From Bacteroidota bacterium (GTDB lineage Bacteria > Bacteroidota > Bacteroidia > Chitinophagales > Chitinophagaceae): a stretch of DNA of 49,210 nt. The position numbers and the translations under genes are program-made. The notes under the pieces are model-generated. The model saw only the letters and a list, made by a program, of their open reading frames with translations. It did not search any database and was not told the origin of the DNA. This document shows, one piece after another, positions 1 to 9,840 of the stretch (position 1 is the first letter of the stretch; each line of letters begins with the position of its first letter). The stretch lies in contig CANHGW010000020.1 in assembly GCA_947460175.1 (NCBI GenBank), positions 1-49,210 on the forward strand. Reading direction: 5' to 3'.

Positions 1-1
1 A

Positions 2-64
2 CTAGGCGGTGGAATTTCATTAATATTATTACCTTTTTACAATAGAATAAAAAATGCTCAATAA
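2..64 (+). CDS. C-terminal fragment of an unidentified, probably membrane, protein
   Basis: An open frame enters from the left edge and ends with TAA at 62-64. It encodes about 20 residues: a glycine run, a leucine/isoleucine-rich stretch, then a basic tail ending IKNAQ. That pattern resembles the last membrane helix and cytoplasmic tail of an inner-membrane protein. It overlaps the next start codon by 11 nt, so the two genes may be translationally coupled. The fragment is too short to identify a family, and it could be a chance open frame. Confidence 0.35.
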   Translation, partial: LGGGISLILLPFYNRIKNAQ

Positions 65-542
65 GCTAGAACTCATACAAAATAAAATATACAATTTAGA
101 AACCCTTTCCCGCTTGGTGAATCAATGGCATATGCTATCTAAAAAAGTTGTATTCACTAATGGTTGTTTTGATATTATACATCAAGGTCATAACACCTAT
201 TTGCTACAAGCTGCTGAGCATGGCAATAAAATGATTGTTGCTGTCAATTCTGATTCTTCTGTTCGCAAACTCAAAGGAGAAAAACGTCCTGTAGTAGATC
301 AATATTCACGTGCTTTTAATTTAGCATGTAATACATATATTGATGCAGTCATCATTTTCGATGAAGATACTCCTCTTTCCTTGATTAATACTTTAAAACC
401 CGATGTATTGGTGAAAGGTGGAGACTATACTATAGACACCATTGTAGGTGCAAAAGAAGTTTTGAATTATGGAGGAAAAGTAGAAATCATTCCTTTTTTA
501 GATGGTTACTCTACTACGTCTATTATTGAAAAAATGAAATAA
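54..542 (+). CDS. rfaE2: D-glycero-beta-D-manno-heptose 1-phosphate adenylyltransferase (RfaE2/HldE C-terminal type)
   Basis: This cytidylyltransferase-fold enzyme should activate heptose 1-phosphate to ADP-heptose for the lipopolysaccharide inner core. The nucleotide-binding signature TNGCFDIIHQGH lies at residues 35-46 and includes the HxGH pair H43/H46. A VKGGDY motif near residue 121 and YSTTSII near the C-terminus complete the family pattern. At 162 residues it is a stand-alone adenylyltransferase without the kinase half found in the fused HldE of enterobacteria. Its stop codon lies 2 nt from the stop of the convergent ubiX, and I see no intrinsic terminator between them. Glycerol-3-phosphate cytidylyltransferase is the main alternative. 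Confidence 0.88.
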   Translation: MLNKLELIQNKIYNLETLSRLVNQWHMLSKKVVFTNGCFDIIHQGHNTYLLQAAEHGNKMIVAVNSDSSVRKLKGEKRPVVDQYSRAFNLACNTYIDAVIIFDEDTPLSLINTLKPDVLVKGGDYTIDTIVGAKEVLNYGGKVEIIPFLDGYSTTSIIEKMK

Positions 543-544
543 CA

Positions 545-1102
545 TTATTTATTTTCATTCCAACGATACGTATCAATAGGAATTCCCAACAAACCAATCA
601 CCCTATCTACAACAGTAGAAGCAAGATCTTCAAATGTAGTAGGCTTAGAATAAAACGAAGGTGATGCCGGACATATTATACCTCCTGCTTCTGTTATGGT
701 TTTCATGTTGTTCAAATGTATAAGATTGTAAGGAGTATCTCTCGCTACACAAATCAATTTTCTACGTTCTTTAAGCATCACATCGGCTGCTCGTGTGATA
801 AGACTATCACTCACTCCATTCGCAATACGACCAATGGTACCCATGCTACAAGGACATATAACCAAAGCTTCGTAACTACTACTGCCACTTGCAAATGGTG
901 CAAAATAATCAGTAGGCTCGTATGACTTTACATTGAAATTCAAATAATCCTCATGGTCCAATTCATATTTCCATACATCCTTTGCGTTTTTACTCATCAC
1001 TAATGCTAATTCTACATCTTTGATGTGACTCATTTTTTTCAATAAACTATATGCATAGATTGAACCTGAGGCCCCTGTGATGGCTAAAGCTATTTTTCTC
1101 AT
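545..1102 (-). CDS. ubiX: flavin prenyltransferase UbiX
   Basis: UbiX joins a dimethylallyl unit to reduced FMN, making the prenylated flavin used by UbiD-type decarboxylases. The 185-residue protein has the usual length. It starts with a Rossmann-like flavin site (ITGASGS, residues 8-14) and carries the ICPCSMGTIGRIANG segment mid-protein and ARDTPYN near residue 119. All are hallmarks of the UbiX/Pad1 family. No ubiD-like decarboxylase is visible in the window, so the partner must be elsewhere. The gene has its own -7 box about 40 nt upstream on the minus strand and is probably monocistronic. Confidence 0.92.
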   Translation of the reverse strand: MRKIALAITGASGSIYAYSLLKKMSHIKDVELALVMSKNAKDVWKYELDHEDYLNFNVKSYEPTDYFAPFASGSSSYEALVICPCSMGTIGRIANGVSDSLITRAADVMLKERRKLICVARDTPYNLIHLNNMKTITEAGGIICPASPSFYSKPTTFEDLASTVVDRVIGLLGIPIDTYRWNENK

Positions 1103-1139
1103 TTAATAAAAATGTAAGTAATATTGCAATTCTCGTAGA

Positions 1140-1147
1140 CAAAAGTA
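1140..1147 (-). promoter_or_regulatory. Bacteroidota -7 promoter box for ubiX
   Basis: The minus strand reads TACTTTTG, an exact match to TAnnTTTG. It predicts transcription starting near 1133 and a leader of about 30 nt. No convincing TTTG -33 element lies 19 nt further upstream. Confidence 0.5.
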
Positions 1148-1171
1148 CATCACAAAACATATTCTACTTAT

Positions 1172-1726
1172 ATGAATTTAAAATACAATATTGTTGTTTT
1201 CACTATCTTAGTTTTCACGCTCAATAGCTTTGCCCAAAACAAATCAACCGTCGCAAACAAAACTAAATCATCGGGTATCAATTGGATGAGTGTAGAAGAG
1301 GTACAAGAAAGAATGAAAACAGAACCTCGAAAAGTGTACGTTGATATTTATACCGATTGGTGTGGGTGGTGTAAGGTTATGGATAAAAAAACATTCACAC
1401 ACCCTAATGTAATTAAATATCTAACCGATAATTACTATTGTATTCACTTTAATGCAGAGCGAAAAGACAGCGTTTTTTTTAAAGATAAAAAATACGGACT
1501 GCTTCCTGGAACCAAAACAAATGAATTGGCAGCAGATTGGATGCGTAATAAATTAAGTTACCCAACTAGTATCTTTTTCGAAGAAAATTTTAATAATCCT
1601 CAACCAGTGCCAGGCTATTTAGAAACACCTACAATGGAAATGATATTGAAATACTTTGGGGAGAACAAACACAAGACTACTCCATGGGAAAAATACCAAA
1701 AGGAATTTAAAGGTGAATGGAAATAG
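1172..1726 (+). CDS. secreted thioredoxin-fold protein (WCGWC active site)
   Basis: A Sec signal peptide covers residues 1-21 (hydrophobic core, then SFA before Q22). A thioredoxin-like domain follows with the redox motif WCGWC at residues 63-67, after a YVDIYTD strand. A later SYPTSIFF segment supplies the cis-proline position. The KKTF text after the CxxC motif resembles the thioredoxin_7/DUF255-like branch rather than classical TrxA. At 184 residues it is a single-domain periplasmic protein. It may reduce or isomerise disulfides of envelope proteins, but the partner is unknown. It is divergent from ubiX and stands alone. Confidence 0.8.
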   Translation: MNLKYNIVVFTILVFTLNSFAQNKSTVANKTKSSGINWMSVEEVQERMKTEPRKVYVDIYTDWCGWCKVMDKKTFTHPNVIKYLTDNYYCIHFNAERKDSVFFKDKKYGLLPGTKTNELAADWMRNKLSYPTSIFFEENFNNPQPVPGYLETPTMEMILKYFGENKHKTTPWEKYQKEFKGEWK

Positions 1727-1783
1727 TCACACTTTTATATATTTTTTAGATTTTCAAGTTTAGGATTTAGGATAATCTTGAAT

Positions 1784-1791
1784 TACCTTTG
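1784..1791 (+). promoter_or_regulatory. -7 promoter box for eno
   Basis: TACCTTTG is an exact TAnnTTTG match, 21 nt before the enolase ATG. The inferred transcript leader is only about 15 nt, and no -33 TTTG is obvious. Confidence 0.55.
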
Positions 1792-1800
1792 CACTCTTAA

Positions 1801-3102
<1,302 letters not shown>

Positions 3103-3122
3103 TTTTTTTCAAACTATCTTGT

Positions 3123-3154
3123 AAATGCCACTTTTAAGTGGCATTTATTTTTTT
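3123..3154 (+). terminator. intrinsic terminator of eno
   Basis: A 9-bp stem (3123-3131 pairing with 3138-3146) is followed by a T-rich run to 3154. It sits 20 nt after the eno stop and overlaps the last codons of the convergent oxidoreductase gene. Confidence 0.75.
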
Positions 3155-4665
3155 GTGGCATGTAGATTAATTTTATCTACTAAGTAAGGCAATCCAACAA
3201 AATCAGCCGCTGTTAATAAAGCTGTAATCGAAACTCCCAACACACCATGTAAATTTATATTTTGTCCTGTGAAATACAAATTTGGTATTTTAGTTTGTGT
3301 TGAGTAGGTGGTATTTGCAAGGTCATCGACATTGGTTTGAAAGCCATACAAACTTCCCTTAGGGGTATTTAAATAATCACGGTAGGTTAAAGGAGTACAA
3401 GCATCCATTTTGACAATAGATTGCTTCAAATTGGGAATTATTTCAGTAACAGCATCAATACAATAATTCATCAAGTTAAGTTTATAAGTTTGATACAACT
3501 CATCTCTATTTTCACTATACGTGGTAGTATGCATTGATTTTTCCCATTGTTGATAGGCATCGAAATCGTTGTAACACAAAATGGATATAGCAGAAGCATA
3601 AATAGGATTTTTTTTATCTTGATAAAAAAAGATTCCAAATGATAGTGGATCATCAACAACTTGTCTTTTTAAATCCAACCATACATCTTCCGATTTATGA
3701 AAATAAATATTATGGTTCCTATACTTGATTTGATTTTCTTTCAATGAAATATTTACCATGAAAGATGACTTGGTAAGTGGCGTTGCCGAAATTCTTTTTC
3801 TTGTGACAGGTCTTATTAAATTAGAATCAAGCATTTGATAGGTTAAATCAGGGTGCATATTTGATATATAGGCATCTGCTATGAATTGAACACCTTCCGT
3901 TGTTTCTACATACTGAATAATTCCATTTTCTTCTTTAATTAATTTCACTTCTTGATTTCTAAATACGTCTCCACCATGTTGCTGGATTACATCTTTCAGT
4001 AATATGGCTAATTGGGCACTACCCTCTTCAAATTTCCAACTACTTTCAATATAACTATTCTGAATCAAGGCATGTAAGTAAAATGGTGTTTGTTGTTGAT
4101 TACCTGCATACAAGAGATTATTACCTCCTAATACTTGAATTAATTCATCATTGTGAGTGAATTGACTAATCAACGCATGAAACCCCTTCCCTATAACTTG
4201 TTGTTTTTCTTCTGCACTTCCAATACGCATATTGTACAATGGAAAATGACTACACACATTTTTAACCTCATTTAAATACTTATGTATTCCTTTGAATTCA
4301 TTGGGAAAATATTGAGATAGTGTTTCAGCAAAACGATCGTGTCCTTGAGCAAGTTTAAACGATTTATTGTTCAAAATAATTTCATCATAACAATCTATAT
4401 CGAGTCGTTTTAATTTCAAATCCTTTAAAATGCCTAAATAATCATATAGCTTATAAAGGGTTTCTCCATTATTTAAGCTTCCTAAATAGTGGACCGCTGA
4501 TTCAAAAAGCTTTTTATCAATTCCAAAAGACTGAAGAGCACCTCCAATTTGTTTATTTTTTTCTAAAACCAATACTTTCTTACCCTCTTTAGATAATAAA
4601 GCTGCAGTGACCAGACCTCCAAGACCAGCACCAATTATAATAATATCGTACTTAATATTTTGCAA
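3145..4665 (-). CDS. CrtI/phytoene desaturase-like FAD-dependent oxidoreductase
   Basis: The N-terminus is a dinucleotide-binding fold (DIIIIGAGLGGLVTAALL, residues 7-24, followed by VLVLEKN). The C-terminus carries the flavin-binding YFTGQN...HGVLGVSITALLTA segment typical of the phytoene desaturase / carotenoid isomerase / retinol saturase superfamily. At 506 residues the protein is full length. The sequence does not tell a carotenoid enzyme from another polyene or lipid oxidoreductase, and no crt genes are nearby. The only start upstream of the FAD motif is TTG at 4665, since no ATG or GTG is available there. It is monocistronic and convergent with eno. Confidence 0.8.
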   Translation of the reverse strand: MQNIKYDIIIIGAGLGGLVTAALLSKEGKKVLVLEKNKQIGGALQSFGIDKKLFESAVHYLGSLNNGETLYKLYDYLGILKDLKLKRLDIDCYDEIILNNKSFKLAQGHDRFAETLSQYFPNEFKGIHKYLNEVKNVCSHFPLYNMRIGSAEEKQQVIGKGFHALISQFTHNDELIQVLGGNNLLYAGNQQQTPFYLHALIQNSYIESSWKFEEGSAQLAILLKDVIQQHGGDVFRNQEVKLIKEENGIIQYVETTEGVQFIADAYISNMHPDLTYQMLDSNLIRPVTRKRISATPLTKSSFMVNISLKENQIKYRNHNIYFHKSEDVWLDLKRQVVDDPLSFGIFFYQDKKNPIYASAISILCYNDFDAYQQWEKSMHTTTYSENRDELYQTYKLNLMNYCIDAVTEIIPNLKQSIVKMDACTPLTYRDYLNTPKGSLYGFQTNVDDLANTTYSTQTKIPNLYFTGQNINLHGVLGVSITALLTAADFVGLPYLVDKINLHATKK

Positions 4666-4777
4666 ATGTGGTTAAATTTCAAAACGTTAAAACTAATGTA
4701 AATGAGTTCAAGAATTATAAAAAAAGACAATAAATTATTTGAAATATTAAGTTACTTATGTACCTTCATTGTAGCTC

Positions 4778-4797
4778 TTTAAAATAATATTTTTTAA
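4778..4797. repeat. 20-nt AT-rich element, copy 1 (upstream of hpf)
   Basis: This 20-nt stretch recurs exactly at 25706-25725. It is partly self-complementary, with TTAAAA on the left and TTTTAA on the right. It lies 22-41 nt before the hpf start, where promoter or leader signals are expected. Its function is unknown. Confidence 0.45.
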
Positions 4798-4819
4798 CAG
4801 ATAAAAATTAATTAAAAAT

Positions 4820-5125
4820 ATGAACGTACAAATTCGCACTCAGCGCTTTGAGGCTGATAAAAAATTGCTTGCACATGTCAATGAAAAAGTTGAAAAATTA
4901 AAAACATATCATGACAACATTGTAGATGTTGAAGTGTTTTTAAAAATTGATAATGTTGTGCATCAAATTAAAGATAAAATCGCTGAGATAAAAGTACATG
5001 TGCCGAAACACACTTTTTTTGTTAAACACGAATCCAAACAATTCGAAGAATCATTCGACTTAGCACTTAAGTCTCTTGTAAACCAATTAAAAAGCTATAA
5101 AGAAAAACAAATAGAAACACATTAA
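4820..5125 (+). CDS. hpf: ribosome hibernation-promoting factor, short form (HPF/RaiA)
   Basis: This 101-residue beta-alpha-beta-beta-beta-alpha protein has the family's N-terminal strand (MNVQIRTQRFEADKKL), an EVFLKIDN strand, EIKVHVPKHTFFVKHESKQFEESFD and a lysine-rich C-terminal helix. HPF/RaiA binds the 30S decoding region in stationary phase and inactivates ribosomes. The long-form C-terminal dimerisation domain is absent, so this is a short HPF. A clear terminator follows, and ispE begins 51 nt after the stop. In many Bacteroidota HPF lies near tuf and the tRNA genes; here it is about 26 kb away. Confidence 0.9.
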   Translation: MNVQIRTQRFEADKKLLAHVNEKVEKLKTYHDNIVDVEVFLKIDNVVHQIKDKIAEIKVHVPKHTFFVKHESKQFEESFDLALKSLVNQLKSYKEKQIETH

Positions 5126-5131
5126 AAATTC

Positions 5132-5162
5132 AAAAAAGCCCTGCAAAAAGCAGGGCTTTTTT
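5132..5162 (+). terminator. intrinsic terminator of hpf
   Basis: A perfect 7-bp GC-rich stem (5138-5144 with 5150-5156) and five-A loop are flanked by six A upstream and six T downstream. The symmetry would let it work on both strands. It ends 14 nt before the ispE start. Confidence 0.9.
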
Positions 5163-5176
5163 ATTAGCTTTACACT

Positions 5177-6013
5177 ATGATTTGTTTTCCAAATTGCAAA
5201 CTCAATCTCGGATTAAATATTGTAGAAAAAAGAGTAGATGGTTTTCATAATATTGAAACAGTATTTCTGCCATTAGCACTCCACGATGTATTAGAAATTA
5301 TTCCTGCCGAATCTACTTCATTTTTTCAAAGTGGAATTCCTATTCCTGGGTCTAGTTCTGATAATATTATTTTAAAAGCATATCATTTATTAAAAAAAGA
5401 CTTTAAACAGATTAAAGATTTATCAATTCATTTACTAAAGAATATACCTACAGGTGCAGGATTAGGAGGTGGTTCAGCCGATGGTACTTATATGCTAAAA
5501 TGCCTGAACTCTTATTTCAATTTAAACCTTACATCAAATCAACTTGAATCATATGCACTTCAATTAGGAAGTGATTGTCCATTTTTTATTCACAACAAAC
5601 CTATGTTTGCGAGTGGAAGAGGTGAAATATTTGAACCTATAGACATCCATTTAACTGATTATTTCATTTTAATAATCAATCCTGGAATACATATAAATAC
5701 TGGATGGGCCTTTTCGCAGTTAAAACCAAGTGCTCCAAAAAAATCAATAAAAGATATTGCACGAATGGAGCTTAGCCAATGGAAATATGAACTTTTTAAT
5801 GATTTTGAAAAACCTGTATGTACCAACTACCCTGAACTAAATAATATTAAATCGGAATTATATAAAATTGGTGCTGTATATGCCGCCATGAGTGGTAGTG
5901 GAAGTACCTTTTTTGGAATTTTCAAAAAGGAAATTATGGGCGAAATAAAAAACCTAGTTTCAAACGAAACTAGGTTTAAAAGTAACAAACTATTTTTTAC
6001 CTCGCAATTGTAA
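5177..6013 (+). CDS. ispE: 4-diphosphocytidyl-2-C-methyl-D-erythritol kinase
   Basis: IspE phosphorylates CDP-ME in the non-mevalonate isoprenoid pathway. The 278-residue protein has the GHMP-kinase layout: an N-terminal substrate motif (NCKLNLGLNIVEKRVDGFHNIETVF), the ATP-binding glycine loop PTGAGLGGGSADG at residues 91-103, the SDCPFF motif, and the C-terminal AAMSGSGSTFFGIF loop. All key segments are intact. Its stop lies 2 nt from the stop of the convergent sugar dehydrogenase gene. The last 75 nt of ispE contain a hairpin that reads as a terminator on the opposite strand. Confidence 0.95.
   Translation: MICFPNCKLNLGLNIVEKRVDGFHNIETVFLPLALHDVLEIIPAESTSFFQSGIPIPGSSSDNIILKAYHLLKKDFKQIKDLSIHLLKNIPTGAGLGGGSADGTYMLKCLNSYFNLNLTSNQLESYALQLGSDCPFFIHNKPMFASGRGEIFEPIDIHLTDYFILIINPGIHINTGWAFSQLKPSAPKKSIKDIARMELSQWKYELFNDFEKPVCTNYPELNNIKSELYKIGAVYAAMSGSGSTFFGIFKKEIMGEIKNLVSNETRFKSNKLFFTSQL
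5941..5977 (-). terminator. minus-strand terminator embedded in ispE
   Basis: A perfect 12-bp stem (5950-5961 with 5966-5977, loop AAAC) is followed on the minus strand by GGTTTTTTATTT. It lies 39 nt past the stop of the minus-strand nucleotide-sugar dehydrogenase gene, entirely inside the ispE coding region, so it most likely ends that transcript. Confidence 0.7.
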
Positions 6014-6015
6014 AA

Positions 6016-7305
6016 CTATAAACTCCAATAGTTGATGTTTTCTAATTTATTTCTATAAATACCTTTTAAATCAACAACTAAACCATTTGCTGCCAAAATA
6101 GAATTGAAATATTCAGTATTATAATTTGCATATTCTTTATGATTCACCGCAACAATTACAGCATCATATCCTTTTGAAACTTCAGTTGCTAGGCCATAGC
6201 CATATTCATGCATTAACTCTTCATGATCGGCATGAGGATCTACAACATCCACTTTTACACTATAAGCTTTTAACTCTTTTACCAAATCAGCTATTTTAGA
6301 ATTTCGGATGTCAGAAACATTCTCTTTGAATGTAGTTCCCATTACCAATACCTTAGACTTTGAAACGTCAGCACCCGATTTGATAATAGTTTGTATTGTT
6401 TTTTTCACAACATAACTAGCCATTTCATCGTTGATTATACGACCAGATAAAATAACTCTTGATTTATACCCTAATTGTTCGGATTTATAAGTTAAATAAT
6501 ATGGATCCACTCCTATACAATGCCCTCCTACCAAACCGGGGAAAAATTTCAAAAAATTCCATTTTGTGCCAGCAGCTTCCAATACTTCGTAGGTATTAAT
6601 TCCTAATTTATCAAAAATGATTGATAATTCATTCATTAAGGCAATATTCAAATCTCTTTGAGTATTTTCAATAATCTTGGCTGCTTCAGCTACTTTTATA
6701 CTTGAAGCACGATGCACACCTGCTTTTACAACCAATTCGTATGTTTTAGCAATTTCCTCCAAGGATTCTGCATCACAACCAGAAACTACTTTAATTACAT
6801 TTTGAAGTGTATGTTCTTTATCTCCTGGATTTATACGCTCAGGCGAATAGCCTGTTTTGAAATCAATAACATTTTTCAATCCAGATATTTTTTCAATTAC
6901 AGGAATACAATCTTCTTCGGTACAACCAGGATAAACCGTTGACTCAAATACAACATAATCGCCTTTTTTAATAACTTTTCCTATAGTTTCAGATGCTCTT
7001 AAAACTGGAGTTAGATCAGGTACATTATGTTGGTCTACAGGTGTAGGTACAGCAACTACATAAAATTTGGCTTCTTTAAGTTTGTCTAAAGAATCTGTAA
7101 ACTCTATTGCACAACCTTCAAAAGCTTCAGAAGTGAGCTCATTACTAGGATCGATACTATTACGCATCATGTCAACACGTTTTGCATTGATATCGAATCC
7201 AATTACATTAATCGTTCTTGCAAATTCTAAAGCAATTGGAAGTCCTACATATCCAAGACCAATTACTGCTAATTTCTCTTTTTTAGTGATAAGATCATTA
7301 TACAT
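6016..7305 (-). CDS. UDP-N-acetylhexosamine-type nucleotide sugar dehydrogenase
   Basis: The protein oxidises a UDP-sugar C6 alcohol to the uronic acid with NAD, in two steps through an active-site cysteine. Visible features are the NAD site VIGLGYVGLP (residues 14-23), the catalytic GGHCIGVDPYYL with C263, TGYSPERINPGD, and the C-terminal GTTFKENVSDIRNSK motif. The GGHCIGVDPYYL form and 429-residue length match the TviB/WbpA/WecC branch acting on UDP-GlcNAc- or UDP-GalNAc-type substrates rather than UDP-glucose dehydrogenase. It follows a WecA-like transferase by 32 nt, which suits surface polysaccharide synthesis. No other polysaccharide genes are nearby. Confidence 0.87.
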   Translation of the reverse strand: MYNDLITKKEKLAVIGLGYVGLPIALEFARTINVIGFDINAKRVDMMRNSIDPSNELTSEAFEGCAIEFTDSLDKLKEAKFYVVAVPTPVDQHNVPDLTPVLRASETIGKVIKKGDYVVFESTVYPGCTEEDCIPVIEKISGLKNVIDFKTGYSPERINPGDKEHTLQNVIKVVSGCDAESLEEIAKTYELVVKAGVHRASSIKVAEAAKIIENTQRDLNIALMNELSIIFDKLGINTYEVLEAAGTKWNFLKFFPGLVGGHCIGVDPYYLTYKSEQLGYKSRVILSGRIINDEMASYVVKKTIQTIIKSGADVSKSKVLVMGTTFKENVSDIRNSKIADLVKELKAYSVKVDVVDPHADHEELMHEYGYGLATEVSKGYDAVIVAVNHKEYANYNTEYFNSILAANGLVVDLKGIYRNKLENINYWSL

Positions 7306-7323
7306 TTATAGCTATTTTGGATG

Positions 7324-7331
7324 CAAATGTA
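7324..7331 (-). promoter_or_regulatory. -7 box for the nucleotide sugar dehydrogenase
   Basis: The minus strand reads TACATTTG inside the 32-nt gap between the two polysaccharide genes. It suggests a separate start with a leader of about 12 nt, in addition to any read-through from upstream. Confidence 0.45.
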
Positions 7332-7337
7332 TAGTTT

Positions 7338-8372
7338 TTAGGTCTTCGATTCAACTTTTCTTGTTGAAATTTCCTTTCTTGAATAATAAAAATAGAATAA
7401 TGTATAAAGAGTTATAAATATCAGTGAAATAACAATTAACGCTATCATATTTTGATAAAAAATTACAGCTAGTGTATTAAAAAGTATCACAACTGGATAA
7501 ATCATAAGAGTTGTCTTAGGATTATTTTGATTAGCAATGTTTCTAAATATTAATTGGTGCACATGTTTAGAATCTGGATACAATGGCGAAAGACGATGAA
7601 CTAAGGTCCTTCGAGTAAATGAAAATATAACTTCAAAAACAGGATAAATCAAACAAACCAATACAAACCATGGGGAAATTTCATGATTACGTTTTACAAT
7701 AATAATGGATAATACTGCTAATAAAAATCCTAAACTATAGGCACCACCATCACCTAAAAATACTTTTCCATATGGAAAATTGAAAACTAAAAAGCCCAAA
7801 ATCGCTGCCATACATATAAGACAGATATATGCCATCACTTCGTCTTTAACTATAATACTGATAACAAAGTAAGCACTAAAAATCAAAAACGAAACCCCAG
7901 ATGACAAGCCATTAAATCCATCTATCATGTTGGTACCATTGATTAAACCAATTATTGCCACCATAGTCACGAGTATCCCCACCCAATATGGAACTAGAAT
8001 GAAGCCAAAATCAACAACAACAGCATCAATCAAATAGATAGCCATAATGCCAGAAATACTCATTATCAATAATCTTCTAGAAGGTGAAATTTTAGCAAAT
8101 AAATCCTCCAAAAAACCTGCTAAAAAAGCTGGTATTAGGCACAACAACAGATAAAGTCCTAATTCTAAGTCCTTGGCCATGAAGAGAATAGCGACAAAAA
8201 TTCCAAGACCTCCTATACGAGGAGTGGGTTCGCTATGTAACTTCTGTGGAAGATCACTCATATGATCATCAATAAAAATACCCTTCTTATGTGATAAATC
8301 AATAACTAAATACTGCGTTATTAATGACACAAAAAAAGCTCCAAGCACATATATGAGTAAAGTATAATTCAC
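7338..8372 (-). CDS. WecA/MraY-family undecaprenyl-phosphate glycosyl-1-phosphate transferase
   Basis: This polytopic membrane protein (344 residues, about ten hydrophobic segments) transfers a HexNAc-1-phosphate from a UDP-sugar to undecaprenyl phosphate, starting a polysaccharide chain. Conserved cytoplasmic motifs are all present: FIDDHMSDLPQKLHSEPTPRIGG near residue 32, NMIDGFNGLSSG mid-protein, KVFLGDGGAYSLGF, and the HVHQL histidine motif in the last cytoplasmic loop. The HVHQL loop favours the WecA/TagO group over MraY. The start codon is GTG at 8372, and a -7 box 11-18 nt upstream leaves almost no leader. Its neighbour is the UDP-sugar dehydrogenase. Confidence 0.86.
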   Translation of the reverse strand: MNYTLLIYVLGAFFVSLITQYLVIDLSHKKGIFIDDHMSDLPQKLHSEPTPRIGGLGIFVAILFMAKDLELGLYLLLCLIPAFLAGFLEDLFAKISPSRRLLIMSISGIMAIYLIDAVVVDFGFILVPYWVGILVTMVAIIGLINGTNMIDGFNGLSSGVSFLIFSAYFVISIIVKDEVMAYICLICMAAILGFLVFNFPYGKVFLGDGGAYSLGFLLAVLSIIIVKRNHEISPWFVLVCLIYPVFEVIFSFTRRTLVHRLSPLYPDSKHVHQLIFRNIANQNNPKTTLMIYPVVILFNTLAVIFYQNMIALIVISLIFITLYTLFYFYYSRKEISTRKVESKT

Positions 8373-8382
8373 TAAGTAGAAG

Positions 8383-8390
8383 CAAATATA
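8383..8390 (-). promoter_or_regulatory. -7 box for the WecA-like gene
   Basis: The minus strand reads TATATTTG, an exact TAnnTTTG. The predicted start near 8376 is only about 4 nt before the GTG start codon, implying a nearly leaderless message. Confidence 0.5.
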
Positions 8391-8529
8391 GTATTCTTAA
8401 ATTCAAATTGGAAATGTTAATTCTTCATTTTATTTATTATTTACGTTTAAATATGAAAAACATCGCTAAATTGAGAATGTCATCAAAAATAAATAACTTA
8501 GAATCCTAGTTTATTGAGTTTAAGAAAAC

Positions 8530-8537
8530 TAAATTTG
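8530..8537 (+). promoter_or_regulatory. -7 box for sucC
   Basis: TAAATTTG matches TAnnTTTG and lies 22 nt before the sucC ATG. It predicts a leader of about 16 nt. Confidence 0.55.
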
Positions 8538-8559
8538 CACAATTAAAAAATAATATTGA

Positions 8560-9774
8560 ATGAATTTACACGAATATCAAGCAAAAGAATTATTAAAGAA
8601 ATACAATGTTCCAGTTCAAAATGGGACTGCTTGCACCAGTATTGAAGAGGCTGTAAATGCCTACAATGAAATCAGCACTCGTACCAATTGCAAATTTGTA
8701 GTTGTTAAAGCCCAAATCCATGCAGGAGGACGCGGTAAAGGAACCTTCATTGAAGTACCAGAACAGCATGGCGTTCAAGTAGTTAAATCTGAAGAGGGAG
8801 CTAAAGTAGCTGCAACTAATATGATAGGCAATACGCTCGTAACACTTCAAACAGGAGATGCAGGCAAAGTTGTTTCTAAATTATTTATGGCTGAAGATGC
8901 CTATTATGATGGACCTCAACCTCAAAAGGAATTTTATCTTTCTATTCTTTTGGATCGACAAACAAAAAAATATGTTTTCATGTATAGCACTGAAGGTGGT
9001 ATGAACATTGAAGATGTTGCACATGATACCCCTGAAAAGATATTTAAAGAATGGATTCAACCAGGTTCACCGCTTATGCCCTTCCAAGCAAGAAAGATTG
9101 CCTTTAATTTAGGTCTTTCTGGAGAAGCGTTTAAAAACTGTGTGAAATTCGTGACGAATCTATACAATGCATTTATTGGTTTGGATTGCGATATGCTTGA
9201 AATTAATCCACTATTTAAAACCAGTGATGATAAAATAATAGCTGTAGATTGTAAAATGAATCTAGAAGACAATGCATTGATTCGTCATAAAGATCTTGAA
9301 TTATTGCGTGACAAGTCAGAAGAAGATCCAACTGAAGTTGAGGCAAGTGAAAGCAACCTCAACTATGTAAAATTAGATGGGAACGTAGGATGTATGGTAA
9401 ACGGTGCAGGACTTGCGATGGCAACAATGGATATGATTAAACTTAGCGGTGGCGAACCAGCCAACTTTCTTGACGTAGGTGGAAGTGCCAATGCCCAAAC
9501 TGTTGAAGCAGGATTTCGTTTAATATTAAAAGACCCTAATGTAAAAGCTATTTTAGTCAACATTTTTGGTGGTATCGTACGTTGCGATCGTGTTGCTCAA
9601 GGAGTAGTTGATGCTTATAATGCAATTGGAGAAATCAAAGTCCCAGTAATCGTTAGACTACAAGGTACCAATGCTGAAGCGGCAAAAGAACTTATTGAAA
9701 AATCAGGCTTAAAAGTACAAAGCGCTATCTTATTAAGTGAAGCTGCTGAGCTAGTAAATAAAGCGGTAGCTTAA
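8560..9774 (+). CDS. sucC: succinyl-CoA synthetase (ADP-forming) beta subunit
   Basis: SucC carries the ATP-grasp and nucleotide-binding half of the TCA-cycle enzyme that converts succinyl-CoA to succinate with ATP formation. The 404-residue protein opens with [18 protein letters not shown] and has [12 protein letters not shown] in the ATP-grasp domain, LEINPL with the Mg ligands, and the C-terminal ligase domain [28 protein letters not shown] followed by [10 protein letters not shown]. It is complete and followed by a terminator. The alpha-subunit gene sucD is not adjacent, an arrangement also seen in other Bacteroidota. Confidence 0.97.
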   Translation: MNLHEYQAKELLKKYNVPVQNGTACTSIEEAVNAYNEISTRTNCKFVVVKAQIHAGGRGKGTFIEVPEQHGVQVVKSEEGAKVAATNMIGNTLVTLQTGDAGKVVSKLFMAEDAYYDGPQPQKEFYLSILLDRQTKKYVFMYSTEGGMNIEDVAHDTPEKIFKEWIQPGSPLMPFQARKIAFNLGLSGEAFKNCVKFVTNLYNAFIGLDCDMLEINPLFKTSDDKIIAVDCKMNLEDNALIRHKDLELLRDKSEEDPTEVEASESNLNYVKLDGNVGCMVNGAGLAMATMDMIKLSGGEPANFLDVGGSANAQTVEAGFRLILKDPNVKAILVNIFGGIVRCDRVAQGVVDAYNAIGEIKVPVIVRLQGTNAEAAKELIEKSGLKVQSAILLSEAAELVNKAVA

Positions 9775-9790
9775 TAAATATTAAATTCAT

Positions 9791-9825
9791 AAAAAAAACC
9801 TTCAGAAATTCTGAAGGTTTTTTTT
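9791..9825. terminator. bidirectional terminator between sucC and the DUF4476 gene
   Basis: A stem of up to 15 bp (9791-9805 with 9811-9825) has eight A on one side and eight T on the other around a CCTTCAG/CTGAAGG core. It serves both convergent genes. Confidence 0.88.
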
Positions 9826-9840
9826 ATGAATAACAACTTC

